DNA of 64,000 nt from Kribbella italica (GCF_014205135.1 NZ_JACHMY010000001.1:7006001-7070000); one strand, 5' to 3'. Positions 53,265 to 63,175 are shown, counted from the stretch's first letter. The notes: generated from the sequence alone by a model not told the origin. Program-made: numbers and translations.

Positions 53265-54551
53265 ATGTTGCGCATGGCGAACTGTCGAAGGATCAACCAG
53301 GCGCTGGTCGGCGTCCTGGCTGCTGCCCTGCTGTCCACGCCGCTGACTGCCTCCGCAGACCCGGAGCCGCAGGACCCCGACTACACGCCGGTCACCTTCG
53401 ACCTGCCCGCGCCGAGCGGCCGCTACGACCTGGGCACCACCGAGCTGCACCTGGTCGACCAGGACCGGGCCGACTCCACCGCGCCCAGCGGCAAGCGGGA
53501 GCTGATGGTCAGCGTCTGGTACCCGGCCGCCGGCATCGGCGGCAACGGCCCGGTCGCCAAGTACATGCCGCCGAAGACCGCCGCGTACGTCGGACGCCAG
53601 TGGTCCGAGGCGTTCTGGCTGCCGGGCACCGTGCTCGACTTCGCCAACACCGACACACACGCCCAGGTCGGCGTACCGGTCCGGTCCGGCAAGCACCCGG
53701 TCGTCCTGTTCTCGCCGGGCTACCCGTTCAGCCGGTTCCTCAACACCCAGCAGGCCGAGGACCTGGCCAGCCGGGGCTACATCGTGGTCACCATGGACCA
53801 CACCGGCGAGACGCCGGTCCAGTTCCCCGACGGCCGGTTCGTCCCGGGCCACAACCCGGACGAGCCGCCGACCGCCGAGCTCATCCACGACGTGGTCGAC
53901 ACCCGGACCGCCGACGCGCGGTTCGTGCTGAACCAGCTCGAGCAGGTCGACGCCGGCCGCAACCCGGACGCCGAGCAGCGCGAGCTGCCGCGCGGGCTGC
54001 GCAACGGGCTCGACCTTCGCCGTACCGGCATGTTCGGGTACTCGCTCGGCGGCTACACGGCCGCGAACACGATGTTGCAGGACCGGCGCGTGCAGGCCGG
54101 GGCGAACCTCGACGGCACGCTGTCCGACAGCAAGGACGACAAGCTGGTCGGCGAGGTCGCCCGGAAGGGGCTGAAGCGCCCGTTCCTGCTCTTCGGCTCC
54201 GACACCAGTCAGCGGCTCGACCCGAAGGCGCCGTACTACGACGCGTCCTGGGCCGCGTTCTGGAAGTCCCAGCAGGGCTGGAAGCTGAACCTGCAGCTGA
54301 AGGGATCGGAGCACTTCGCGTTCTGCGACTTCCGCTTCGTCTTCGACCAGCTCTTCCACCACGTGTACGGCGAGGACGAGCTGATCCCGATCGCCGTCGG
54401 CAAACTGGTCGGCAAGGGCGACGAGGGCCAGGCCGTCACCGCCCAGCGCGACTACCTGGCCGCGTTCTTCGACCAGTTCCTGCGCGGCCGGCCGCAATCC
54501 CTGCTGCGCAAGGAGTCCGGCAAGTTCCCGGCGGTGGGCTTCGTCCGCTGA
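53265..54551 (+). CDS. Secreted alpha/beta hydrolase, PAF-acetylhydrolase-like (copy 1)
   Basis: A 428-residue exported esterase-like protein. A signal peptide (about residues 1-32, CRRINQALVGVLAAALLSTPLTASA) is followed by an alpha/beta-hydrolase domain. The nucleophile elbow is GYSLGG; HPVVLFSPGYPFSR gives the oxyanion strand, TMDHTGETP a conserved turn, and a His near GSEHFAFCDF may complete the triad. ATG 53265 has GTGAGG 5 nt upstream, better than GTG 53244. The next gene is a clear paralogue. The GH31 gene diverges from it. Confidence 0.83.
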   Translation: MLRMANCRRINQALVGVLAAALLSTPLTASADPEPQDPDYTPVTFDLPAPSGRYDLGTTELHLVDQDRADSTAPSGKRELMVSVWYPAAGIGGNGPVAKYMPPKTAAYVGRQWSEAFWLPGTVLDFANTDTHAQVGVPVRSGKHPVVLFSPGYPFSRFLNTQQAEDLASRGYIVVTMDHTGETPVQFPDGRFVPGHNPDEPPTAELIHDVVDTRTADARFVLNQLEQVDAGRNPDAEQRELPRGLRNGLDLRRTGMFGYSLGGYTAANTMLQDRRVQAGANLDGTLSDSKDDKLVGEVARKGLKRPFLLFGSDTSQRLDPKAPYYDASWAAFWKSQQGWKLNLQLKGSEHFAFCDFRFVFDQLFHHVYGEDELIPIAVGKLVGKGDEGQAVTAQRDYLAAFFDQFLRGRPQSLLRKESGKFPAVGFVR

Positions 54552-54625
54552 GTCAGCCTTTCGGCGCCGCGAAATCATTCGCTCGGCTGATTCGGTCCGA
54601 GCGATCCGGTCGGAAGACTGCGGCC

Positions 54626-55894
54626 ATGACGTTGCGACGCCGAACCCTGCTCACGCTGACCGCGACCGCCCTGACCGCGAGCGCCGTCGGTACCACCTTC
54701 GCCCTGAACCCTGATGTCCTCGGCACGGCCAGTGCGGCCATGCCCTCGCCGGCCACGACCGCCTACCGCCCGGAGCTCCCGAAGCCGACCGGCCGCTACT
54801 CGATCGGCACCACCGAACTGCACCTGGTCGACCGGGCCCGGAAGGATCCGTGGAGCGGCAGCGGTAAGCCGCGCGAGCTGATGGCGAGCGTCTGGTACCC
54901 GGCCGTCCCGGGCAGCGGCGCGCGGACGCCGTACGTGCCGGCCAAGATCGCGGGGCTGCTCGGTGCGGAGCTCACCGAGCCGCTGGGCCTCAAGCCGGAG
55001 CAGCTCGACTACGCGGGCGCGTCGACGCACGCCCGGGCCGGCGTACCGGCGCTCGGGCGGCACCCTGTCGTCGTCTACTCGCCCGGCTTCGGCACGTCGC
55101 GGCTGATGGGCACCCAGCTGGTCGAGGACCTGGTCAGCCGCGGCTACGTCGTGGTGACGATGGACCACACCGGTGAGGCGCCGGTGCTGTTCCCGGGCGG
55201 TCGGGTCGCACCGGCGGTCGTCCGGGTCGAGGAGCTCAAGAAGGCGACGAGCGTCCGGGTCGCCGACACCCGGTACGTGCTCGACCAGCTCCGCAAGCTC
55301 GCCTCCGGTGGCAACCCGGACGCCGGGCACCGCAAGCTGCCGAACGGACTGCGCGGGTCGCTGGACCTGCGGCACACCGGGATGCTCGGCTACAGCCTCG
55401 GCGGCCTCACCGCCGCGGAGACGATGCTGCGCGACCGGCGGGTTGACGCCGGCGTCAACATGGACGGCACCCTGCAGTACGGCTTCCCGGCCGGCGAGCT
55501 GATCGAGTCGGCCAAGCGTGGGCTCGACCGGCCGTTCCTGCTCTTCGGTGGGCAGACCCACACCCACCTGTCCCAGCCGGGCGCGCCGATGAACGACGTC
55601 TCCTGGACCACCTTCTGGAACAACCAGCGCGGCTGGAAGCTCGACCTCAACCTGCCCGGCGGTACGCACGCCAGCTTCGCCGACTACCAGTTCTCGGCGC
55701 CCGGCCTCGCGCGTCACGCCGGCCTACCGGACGAAGTGGTCGAGGGGCTGCTGGGCACGGTCGACCCGGTCCGCAGCGTTGCGGCCCAACGCGCGTACCT
55801 CGGGGCGTACTTCGACCGTTTCCTCAAGGGCCGGCCGCAGCCGTTGCTGTGGAAGGAGTCGCCGCGACACCCCGATGTGAAGTTCGTTCGCTGA
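54626..55894 (+). CDS. Secreted alpha/beta hydrolase, PAF-acetylhydrolase-like (copy 2)
   Basis: A 422-residue paralogue of the preceding gene: it shares GRYSIGTTELHLVD, ELMASVWYPA, HPVVVYSPGFGTSR, VVTMDHTGEAPV, LGYSLGGLTAAETML and the DFLKGRPQ-type end. The N-terminus MTLRRRTLLTLTATALTAS resembles a Tat signal (RRRTLL), so it may be exported folded. The catalytic Ser is in GYSLGG and a His is in GGTHASFADYQF. GGAAG precedes ATG 54626. Both copies likely arose by tandem duplication. A hairpin follows at 55960. Confidence 0.83.
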   Translation: MTLRRRTLLTLTATALTASAVGTTFALNPDVLGTASAAMPSPATTAYRPELPKPTGRYSIGTTELHLVDRARKDPWSGSGKPRELMASVWYPAVPGSGARTPYVPAKIAGLLGAELTEPLGLKPEQLDYAGASTHARAGVPALGRHPVVVYSPGFGTSRLMGTQLVEDLVSRGYVVVTMDHTGEAPVLFPGGRVAPAVVRVEELKKATSVRVADTRYVLDQLRKLASGGNPDAGHRKLPNGLRGSLDLRHTGMLGYSLGGLTAAETMLRDRRVDAGVNMDGTLQYGFPAGELIESAKRGLDRPFLLFGGQTHTHLSQPGAPMNDVSWTTFWNNQRGWKLDLNLPGGTHASFADYQFSAPGLARHAGLPDEVVEGLLGTVDPVRSVAAQRAYLGAYFDRFLKGRPQPLLWKESPRHPDVKFVR

Positions 55895-55959
55895 GCGGTC
55901 AGCGTCTCGGCATGCGGGACTCGCGGGTGCGCGCCTCACGTGCGGGCGGGGTAGGAGGT

Positions 55960-55991
55960 ACGGGAAAGCGCCGGGCGACGCGCTTTCCCGT
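55960..55991 (+). terminator. Hairpin terminator after the hydrolase pair
   Basis: ACGGGAAAGCG (55960-55970) pairs with CGCTTTCCCGT (55981-55991) around a 10-nt loop, 66 nt after the stop. Confidence 0.75.
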
Positions 55992-56185
55992 GCTTTCCGT
56001 CACCCGAATGCGGCTCGTGGCGGCGCGACCGGTTACCGTGCGTTGAGAAATGCGTTGCTGTCGGCCGTACTCTGTCTTCGGGCAGGGTCGGTGCTCGGGG
56101 TGGTGCTCACGGGGAATGAGCAGTCCGGCCGCAGACGTTGGTTGGCCTACGGGCCAGGTGAAGGCCGCAGACAGCAAGGAGCGCA

Positions 56186-58933
56186 GTGGCAGGGGCAGCA
56201 GGGACCAAGACATCGTCCGGAACCGCGGTAGCGGGCACCGGGCGCCGGCTGGTGATCGTCGAGTCGCCGAAGAAGGCGCGGATGATCGCCGGTTTCCTCG
56301 GTGCCGGGTACGTGGTGGAGTCCAGCTTCGGCCACATCCGGGACCTGCCGAAGGGGGCCGACGAGATCCCCGCCAAGTACAAGGGGCTGCCGTGGGCCCG
56401 GCTCGGCGTGAACATCGACGACCACTTCGACCCGCTGTACGTCGTACCGGCCGACAAGAAGGCGCAGATTCGCAAGCTCAAGGACCTGCTGAAGGACGCC
56501 GACGAGCTCTACCTCGCGACCGATGAGGACCGCGAGGGCGAGGCCATCGCGTGGCACCTGCTGGACGAGCTGAAGCCGAAGATCCCGGTCAAGCGGATGG
56601 TCTTCCACGAGATCACGCCGAAGGCGATCCAGGACGCGGTCGGCAGCGCGCGGCAGATCAACGACGCGCTGGTCGACGCCCAGGAGGCCCGGCGGATCCT
56701 CGACCGGCTCTACGGCTACGAGGTCTCCCCGGTGCTGTGGAAGAAGGTCATGCCGAAGCTGTCGGCCGGCCGGGTGCAGTCGGTCGCCGTGCGGATGGTG
56801 GTCGACCGCGAGCGCGAGCGGATCGCGTTCCGCAGCGCGTCGTACTGGGACCTGGACGCGACGCTGGACGCCGGCGAGGGCAAGACGCCCCGGCTGTTCC
56901 CGTCCCGGCTGGTCTCGGTCGACAGCCGGCGGATCGCGCAGGGCCGTGACTTCGCGTCGACCGGTGAGCTGAAGGGCCAGAACACGGTCCACCTGGACGA
57001 GTCGACGGCGACCGCGCTGGCCGCGGCGCTGCAGGACTCACAGTTCACGGTGCGTTCGATCGAGTCCAAGCCGTACACCCGCAAGCCGTACGCGCCGTTC
57101 CGGACCACCACGCTGCAGCAGGAGGCCGGACGCAAGCTGAACATGTCCGCCTCGCAGACGATGCAGATCGCGCAGCGGCTGTACGAGAACGGCAACATCA
57201 CCTACATGCGAACCGACAGCGTCACGCTGTCGGACACCGCGATCACCGCGGCCCGGGCCCAGGTCCGCGAGCTGTACGGCGCGTCGTACCTGCCGGACAA
57301 GCCGCGGGTCTACACCTCCAAGGTGAAGAACGCCCAGGAAGCGCACGAGGCGATCCGGCCGGCCGGGGAGCAGTTCCAGACCCCGGCGCAGACCGGGCTG
57401 TCCGGTGCGGAGTTCCGGCTCTACGAGCTGATCTGGATGCGCACGATCGCGTCCCAGATGAAGGACGCGGCCGGGAACAGCGTCTCGATCAAGATCGACG
57501 CCAAGGCCTCGACCGGGGAGAACTGCGAGTTCACCTCGTCGGGCCGGGTGATCACGTTCCACGGGTTCCTCAAGGCGTACGTCGAGGGCGCGGACGACCC
57601 GTCGCACGAGACCGACGACCGGGAGACCCAGATCCCCGACGTGGCGCAGGGCGATGTCCTGCCGGCCACCGAGGTGATCGCCTCCGGGCACGAGACCAAG
57701 CCGCCGTCGCGCTTCACCGAGGCGACGCTGATCGCCCAGCTGGAAGAGCGCGAGATCGGCCGGCCGTCGACGTACGCGTCGATCCTGGGCACGATCCAGG
57801 CCCGCGGGTACGTCTACAAGAAGGGCAACGCGCTGGTTCCGGCGTGGCTGGCCTTCGCCGTCGTCCGGCTGCTGGAGGAGCACTTCACCCGCCTGGTCGA
57901 CTACGCGTTCACCGCCTCGATGGAGGACGTGCTGGACGACGTCGCCGCCGGGAACCTGCAGCGCGAGGGTGTGCTCGGCCGGTTCTACTTCGGCGACGAC
58001 GACCTCGAGGGCCTGCAGTCGATGGTCAGCGATCTCGGCGACATCGACGCCCGGGAGATGTCGACCTTCCCGGTCGGCCCGCCGGACAGCGGCATCGTCG
58101 TCCGCGTCGGGCGCTACGGCCCGTACGTCGAGGGCCCGGACGAGACCCGCGCGAACGTGCCGGAGGACCTGCCGCCGGACGAGCTCACGGTCGACAAGGC
58201 CAAGGAACTGCTCAGCCAGCCGTCGGGTGTCGAGATCGAGCTCGGCGCCGTACCGGACTCCGGCCTGCAGGTGGTCGCGAAGGCGGGCCGCTTCGGTCCG
58301 TACGTGACCGAGGTGCTGGCCGAGGACGCGCCGAAGAGCGCCAAGCCGCGGACCGGTTCGCTGCTGAAGTCGATGACGCTGGACACCGTCACCCTGGACG
58401 ACGCGCTCAAGCTGCTGGCGCTGCCGCGGGTGGTCGGCAAGGACCCGGAGTCCGGTGACGAGATCACCGCGCAGAACGGCCGCTACGGGCCGTACCTGAA
58501 GAAGGGCACCGACTCGCGGTCGCTGCAGACCGAGGACCAGATCTTCGACATCACCCTCGACGAGGCGCTGAAGATCTACGCCGAGCCCAAGCAGCGCGGC
58601 CGCCGCGCCGCCGCGCCGCCGCTGAAGGAGCTCGGCGAGGACCCGGAGTCCGGCCAGCCGATCGTGGTGAAGGAGGGCCGCTTCGGTCCGTACGTCACCG
58701 ACGGGGAGACCAACGCGACGCTGCGCAAGGACGACGCGGTCGACAGCATCTCGCTGCTGCGGGCGGCCGAGCTGCTCGCCGACAAGCGGGCCCGCGGTCC
58801 GGTGAAGAAGACGGCCAAGAAGTCGCCGGCGAAGAAGAGCACGGCCAAGAAGGCGGCCGCCAAGAAGACGACGACCAAGAAGGCCGCGGCGAAGAAGACG
58901 ACCGCGAAGAAGGCCGCGGCGAAGAAGTCCTGA
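56186..58933 (+). CDS. topA: DNA topoisomerase I
   Basis: A 915-residue type IA topoisomerase that relaxes negative supercoils through a Tyr-DNA intermediate. The Toprim domain shows VIVESPKKARMI (about 23-34) and ATDEDREGEAIAWHLL; the active Tyr is residue 340 in NITYMRTDSVTLS. HEAIRP, FTEATLIAQLEEREIGRPSTYASIL and several C-terminal repeats of the type GRYGPYV follow. As in other actinobacteria there are no zinc fingers; instead a Lys/Ala-rich tail (KKAAAKK repeats) ends the protein. GTG 56186 has AGGAG 5 nt upstream. Confidence 0.97.
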   Translation: MAGAAGTKTSSGTAVAGTGRRLVIVESPKKARMIAGFLGAGYVVESSFGHIRDLPKGADEIPAKYKGLPWARLGVNIDDHFDPLYVVPADKKAQIRKLKDLLKDADELYLATDEDREGEAIAWHLLDELKPKIPVKRMVFHEITPKAIQDAVGSARQINDALVDAQEARRILDRLYGYEVSPVLWKKVMPKLSAGRVQSVAVRMVVDRERERIAFRSASYWDLDATLDAGEGKTPRLFPSRLVSVDSRRIAQGRDFASTGELKGQNTVHLDESTATALAAALQDSQFTVRSIESKPYTRKPYAPFRTTTLQQEAGRKLNMSASQTMQIAQRLYENGNITYMRTDSVTLSDTAITAARAQVRELYGASYLPDKPRVYTSKVKNAQEAHEAIRPAGEQFQTPAQTGLSGAEFRLYELIWMRTIASQMKDAAGNSVSIKIDAKASTGENCEFTSSGRVITFHGFLKAYVEGADDPSHETDDRETQIPDVAQGDVLPATEVIASGHETKPPSRFTEATLIAQLEEREIGRPSTYASILGTIQARGYVYKKGNALVPAWLAFAVVRLLEEHFTRLVDYAFTASMEDVLDDVAAGNLQREGVLGRFYFGDDDLEGLQSMVSDLGDIDAREMSTFPVGPPDSGIVVRVGRYGPYVEGPDETRANVPEDLPPDELTVDKAKELLSQPSGVEIELGAVPDSGLQVVAKAGRFGPYVTEVLAEDAPKSAKPRTGSLLKSMTLDTVTLDDALKLLALPRVVGKDPESGDEITAQNGRYGPYLKKGTDSRSLQTEDQIFDITLDEALKIYAEPKQRGRRAAAPPLKELGEDPESGQPIVVKEGRFGPYVTDGETNATLRKDDAVDSISLLRAAELLADKRARGPVKKTAKKSPAKKSTAKKAAAKKTTTKKAAAKKTTAKKAAAKKS

Positions 58934-58944
58934 GAGACTGGACC

Positions 58945-59403
58945 ATGGCGCCGATCCGGAAAGACACCGGTCCGTTGGGACCGGCCGAGGTGACCGCGCA
59001 GCGGCTGCGGGAGCGCGGGGAGCGGGTGACCCCGGCGCGGCTCGCGGTCGTCGAGGTGCTCGCGAACACCGACGAGCACCTCAGCGCGGAGCAGATCGGC
59101 GAACGGGCCGAGCAACTCCGGCCGGGCATCCACCGCGCGACCGTCTACCGGGCGCTCGACGCGCTCGGCGAGTTCGGCCTGATCACGCACGTCCACCTCG
59201 GCCGCGCCGGTACGACGTACCACCTGTCCGGCGAGCTGGCTCCCCGGCACCTGCACGTGCGCTGCTCCGAGTGCGGCAAGGTGCTCGACGCTCCCGGCGA
59301 CACGCTCGACCCGACCCGCCGCAAGCTGCAGCGGGATCTCGGCTTCAAGCTCGCCCCGGAACAGGTGGCGCTGGTGGGTGTCTGCTCGGACTGTTCCGGC
59401 TGA
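58945..59403 (+). CDS. Fur-family transcriptional repressor
   Basis: A 152-residue metal- or peroxide-responsive regulator. The winged helix lies at about 15-85 (RLRERGERVTPARLAVVEVL; GIHRATVYRALDALGEFGLI), and the dimer/metal domain shows HLHVRCSECGKV and CSDCSG, the two CxxC pairs of the structural zinc site. Whether it senses Fe, Zn, Mn or peroxide cannot be told. It starts 11 bp after topA and may share its transcript. Confidence 0.9.
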   Translation: MAPIRKDTGPLGPAEVTAQRLRERGERVTPARLAVVEVLANTDEHLSAEQIGERAEQLRPGIHRATVYRALDALGEFGLITHVHLGRAGTTYHLSGELAPRHLHVRCSECGKVLDAPGDTLDPTRRKLQRDLGFKLAPEQVALVGVCSDCSG

Positions 59404-59495
59404 GCCTGCCGGTAGGTCCGGCTTTCGGCTGGTTTTCGCGCGCGGCGATTGACTTGGCAAGGTCCGGTCGACCCGCCTTCGCCGAAGGAGTTCCC

Positions 59496-60290
59496 TTGCC
59501 GATCACAGCCGCTCTGACCGCTTCAGTTGCCCTGCTGCTGACCGCGGCCGCCGTTCCTGCCGACGCCCGGGGTGGAGGCAGCGTGCCGGCCGACCCGGCT
59601 CCCGCCGGGGCGCAGCGACCGTACGAGGCCGAGGTCGCTGGTCCGCGCAACCTCGACCGGCTCGACGTTTCGGTCACCCGTCAGCCCGGGACCCGGCACG
59701 GTGTGACGGTCGACTTCGACCGGCGCAGCCGGACCGCCGAGGGCATCACCCCGGCGGGTGCCCGCCGGTTCGTGTTCCTGTTCGATCCGTCGGTCTCGTT
59801 CAACCTCAGCGCGTTCCCGACGTGTGCGGCGTCGGTGCTCCGCGCCGGCGGGCCACAGGCCTGTCCGGCCGGTGCGCAGGTCGGGGGCGGAGCCTCCACC
59901 AACCTGCAGGGCGTCGAGACGCCGGTGTACCTGCTGAACACCCGGTTCGACAACGGCGAGTTCGGCCTGCTGGTCTCGATCCCGAGCACCGGCGTCGTCC
60001 TGGAACAGACGCTCGAGAAGGTCTCCGGTCCCTATCGCGGGGACTACCGGTATGCCTTCGACGAGATCATCCTGCCGACGGCGACACCGCCGCAGAACCG
60101 TGCCGGGACCTCACGGTTCCAGCTGTCGTTCGGCGCCACCCGCGAGGTCACCGGGCCGGGCGGTCGCACCCGGAGCGTGAGCCTGGTCGAGAGCCGCGCG
60201 TCGTCGTACCGGCCGTTGGAGTTCGGCCTGTGGAGCCAGTTCGTCACCGGCCAGACGATCCTCCCGACGGACACAGCCCGGATCAGCTGA
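59496..60290 (+). CDS. Secreted protein of unknown function
   Basis: A 264-residue exported protein. TTG 59496 has AAGGAG 5 nt upstream and opens directly on a signal peptide (PITAALTASVALLLTAAAVPADA). The mature part is beta-rich with two cysteines (FPTCAASV; QACPAGAQVG) likely paired, and ends with conserved-looking FGLWSQFVTGQTILPTDTA. I do not recognise the family. An upstream in-frame ATG-like start at 59271 would overlap the Fur gene and is rejected. Confidence 0.68.
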   Translation: MPITAALTASVALLLTAAAVPADARGGGSVPADPAPAGAQRPYEAEVAGPRNLDRLDVSVTRQPGTRHGVTVDFDRRSRTAEGITPAGARRFVFLFDPSVSFNLSAFPTCAASVLRAGGPQACPAGAQVGGGASTNLQGVETPVYLLNTRFDNGEFGLLVSIPSTGVVLEQTLEKVSGPYRGDYRYAFDEIILPTATPPQNRAGTSRFQLSFGATREVTGPGGRTRSVSLVESRASSYRPLEFGLWSQFVTGQTILPTDTARIS

Positions 60291-60320
60291 CCGTCCGCGG
60301 CGGGGGCGACCTGTCCATAT

Positions 60321-60348
60321 CTGTTCATCGGTGTGGATTCGTGAACAG
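60321..60348. promoter_or_regulatory. Inverted repeat CTGTTCA-N14-TGAACAG before the GH2 gene
   Basis: Perfect 7-bp arms (60321-60327 and 60342-60348) lie 21 bp apart centre to centre, two helical turns, 23 bp before the GTG start. This is a good candidate operator for the beta-galactosidase gene. Confidence 0.45.
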
Positions 60349-60370
60349 AACAGTCGTAGGGTCGGTGTCT

Positions 60371-63163
60371 GTGACCTACGACCACAGTTATGTCGAAGAC
60401 TTCGCCCCCGCCGCCGGAGTGCTGCCCCCGCGGGCCTGGCTGGACGACGACTCCGCCCGGGTCTCGCTGACCGGTGACTGGAGCTTCCGGCTCTCGCCGA
60501 GCGTGGCGGACGCGCCCGACGACCTGAAGGACCCGGACACCAGCGGGTGGGACACGATCAGCGTGCCGGGCCACTGGCAGCTGCAGGGGTACGGCGCCCC
60601 GGCGTACACGAACGTGGTCTACCCGTTCCCGCTCGAGCCGCCGTTCGTGCCGACCGACAACCCGACCGGCGACTACGTCCGGACCGTCACCGTGCCGGCC
60701 GACTTCGCCGGGTCGCGGATCGTGCTGCGGTTCGAGGGCGTGGACTCGCGGTTCGCGCTGCACGTGAACGGCGAGCTCGTGGGCTGGTCGTCCGGCTCGC
60801 GGCTGCCGAGTGAGTTCGACCTGACCAACCTGGTGACGCCCGGCCAGGAGGCCCGCGTCGCCGTCCGCGTGCACCAGTGGTCGACCGGTAGCTACGTCGA
60901 GGACCAGGACATGTGGTGGCTGTCCGGGATCTTCCGTGAGGTCAACCTGCTCGCGCTGAAGCCGACCGCGCCGACCGACGTGTTCGTGCACGCGGCGTAC
61001 GACGGTGGCGCCGGCACGCTCAAGGTGGACTCCGACGTCGCCGGGACCGTCGTCGTACCGGAGCTCGGGCTGGAGTTCGCGACCGGTGAGCAGACCGCGG
61101 TCGCGCAGGTCGAGCCGTGGAGCGCCGAGAGCCCCAAGCTGTACGACGGGGTCGTGCGCACCGACGGCGGCGAGGTCCGGATCCGGATCGGTTTCCGCAC
61201 CGTCGCGATCGTCGACGGCGTCTTCACCGTGAACGGCAACCGGGTCCTGTTCAACGGCGTCAACCGGCACGAGGTCCACCCCGACCGCGGCCGCGCGCTG
61301 ACCGAGCAGGACATGCTGGACGACGTCCTGATCATGAAGCGGGCCGGGATCAACGCCGTCCGCACCAGCCACTACCCGCCGCATCCGCACTTCCTCGACC
61401 TGTGCGACCTGCACGGCCTGTACGTCGTCGACGAGTGCGACCTGGAGACCCACGGCTTCGGCTACGAGCCGCAGGCGCCCGACCTGCCGAACCCGGTGAT
61501 GGACGAGCGCTTCAAGCCCGACCTCGAGCTGCGGATGCGCCGGATGGTCGAGCGGGACAAGAACCACCCGAGCATCGTGCTCTGGTCGCTCGGCAACGAG
61601 TGCGGCATGGGCGACAACCTCAAGGCCATGTACGCCGTGGCCAAGGAGCTCGACCCGTCGCGGCCGGTGCACTACGAGCGGGACACGCACGCGGAGTTCG
61701 TCGACATCTACTCGCAGATGTACACCTCGCCGGAGGACGTCGCGAAGATCGGCGAGGACCCCACGTCGTACCGGGGACTGCCGTTCATCCTGTGCGAGTA
61801 CGGCCACGCGATGGGCAACGGGCCGGGCGGGCTGCTGGACTACCGCGAGCTGTTCGAGAAGTACCCGCGCTGCCAGGGCGGCTTCATCTGGGAGTTCATC
61901 GACCACGGGCTGCGCAAGAGCGAGGACGGGCAGGAGTTCTACGCCTACGGCGGGGACTTCGGCGAGAGCATCCACGACGGCAACTTCGTCTGCGACGGTC
62001 TGCTGTTCCCGGACCGGACGCCGTCGCCGGGCATGCTCGAGTACGTCAAGGTGATCGAGCCGCTGCGTATCGTTGCCGATGGCAATGGTGTGGTGATCGG
62101 CAACCGGTACGAGGTGCTCGACACGAGCCACCTGAGCTTCCGGTACGTCGTGGAGGTCCAGGGCGAGCAGGTCGGCGGCGGCGAGCTGTCGGTGCCGCCG
62201 ATCGCGCCGGGGGAGTCTGCTTCGGTCGAGCTGCCGGTACAGGAGTTCGCCGGCCAGGCCGAAGCCTGGGTGACGGTGATCGCCGAGCTGACGGACGGTA
62301 CGGCGTGGGCCGAGGCCGGGCACCGGGTCGCGTGGGGTCAGGTGCGGCTGGACGAGCCGGCCGGCCGCTCGACGACCGCGGGCGTCGGCACGGCGGGTAC
62401 CGCGCCGACCGACGGCGTCGCCGGGGTGCACGGGATCACGGTCGGCGGGGTCACGAACGCGCGCCTCGACGTCTGGCGGGCGCCGACCGACAACGATGCC
62501 ATCCCGGGGGTCGCCGAGGCCTGGCGCGAGGCCGGCGTACACCGCGTGCAGCACCGGGTCGTCTCGGCGACCACGCACGAGACCGGCTGGAAGGTCGTCA
62601 CGCGGACGGCGCCGCCCGCGCTGCAGTGGGGTCTGCTCTCGACCTGGGTGTGGAGCCGGCTCGAGGACGGGCTGCACCTGGACCTCACCGTCAAGCCCGA
62701 GGGCCAGTTCCCGGCGACCCTGCCGCGGCTGGGCGTCACGTTCGAGCTGCCGAAGGTGGACGGCGTCGAGTGGTTCGGCGCCGGGCCGAACGAGGCGTAC
62801 GTCGACACCCGGTCGGCCGCCGCGGTCGGCAAGTACTCCGCGACCGTCGCGCAGCTGCAGACGCCGTACGTGCGTCCGCAGGAGAACGGCCACCGCATCG
62901 ACACCCGCTGGGCCGTTCTGACCGGTGCCGAGGGCACGCTGCGGATCGAGGCGGCTCCGGACCTGTTCGGCCTGACCGTCCGCGACTGGACCAGCGCAGA
63001 CCTGGAGAACGCCAAGCACACGATCGACGTGAAGCCCGCCACGACGTACGTGACGCTGGACCTCGCGCAGGCGGGCATCGGCTCGAACTCCTGCGGCCCG
63101 GCGCTGGCCGACAAGTACAAGCTGCACACCGCCGCGGCGTCGCTGTCGGTGAAGTTCAGCTAG
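60371..63163 (+). CDS. lacZ: Beta-galactosidase, GH2 (LacZ type)
   Basis: A 930-residue enzyme that hydrolyses terminal beta-galactosides. The jelly-roll, immunoglobulin-like and barrel domains are in the normal order, with SVPGHWQLQGYGAPAYTNVVYPF near the start and NGVNRHEVHPDRGRA before the barrel. Acid/base is Glu410 (LGNECGMG) and nucleophile Glu476 (ILCEYGHAMGNG). The C-terminal beta-galactosidase small-chain domain follows. No signal peptide, so cytoplasmic. GTG 60371 matches the common start of actinobacterial LacZ; GTG 60365 is an alternative. A hairpin ends the gene. Confidence 0.94.
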   Translation: MTYDHSYVEDFAPAAGVLPPRAWLDDDSARVSLTGDWSFRLSPSVADAPDDLKDPDTSGWDTISVPGHWQLQGYGAPAYTNVVYPFPLEPPFVPTDNPTGDYVRTVTVPADFAGSRIVLRFEGVDSRFALHVNGELVGWSSGSRLPSEFDLTNLVTPGQEARVAVRVHQWSTGSYVEDQDMWWLSGIFREVNLLALKPTAPTDVFVHAAYDGGAGTLKVDSDVAGTVVVPELGLEFATGEQTAVAQVEPWSAESPKLYDGVVRTDGGEVRIRIGFRTVAIVDGVFTVNGNRVLFNGVNRHEVHPDRGRALTEQDMLDDVLIMKRAGINAVRTSHYPPHPHFLDLCDLHGLYVVDECDLETHGFGYEPQAPDLPNPVMDERFKPDLELRMRRMVERDKNHPSIVLWSLGNECGMGDNLKAMYAVAKELDPSRPVHYERDTHAEFVDIYSQMYTSPEDVAKIGEDPTSYRGLPFILCEYGHAMGNGPGGLLDYRELFEKYPRCQGGFIWEFIDHGLRKSEDGQEFYAYGGDFGESIHDGNFVCDGLLFPDRTPSPGMLEYVKVIEPLRIVADGNGVVIGNRYEVLDTSHLSFRYVVEVQGEQVGGGELSVPPIAPGESASVELPVQEFAGQAEAWVTVIAELTDGTAWAEAGHRVAWGQVRLDEPAGRSTTAGVGTAGTAPTDGVAGVHGITVGGVTNARLDVWRAPTDNDAIPGVAEAWREAGVHRVQHRVVSATTHETGWKVVTRTAPPALQWGLLSTWVWSRLEDGLHLDLTVKPEGQFPATLPRLGVTFELPKVDGVEWFGAGPNEAYVDTRSAAAVGKYSATVAQLQTPYVRPQENGHRIDTRWAVLTGAEGTLRIEAAPDLFGLTVRDWTSADLENAKHTIDVKPATTYVTLDLAQAGIGSNSCGPALADKYKLHTAAASLSVKFS

Positions 63164-63175
63164 TTGCCCTGGTCA

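Noticed and set aside
59271..59495. Upstream extension of the secreted protein after the Fur gene
   Set aside because: It would overlap the Fur-family gene by about 130 bp and place the signal peptide internally; TTG 59496 with AAGGAG is a better start.
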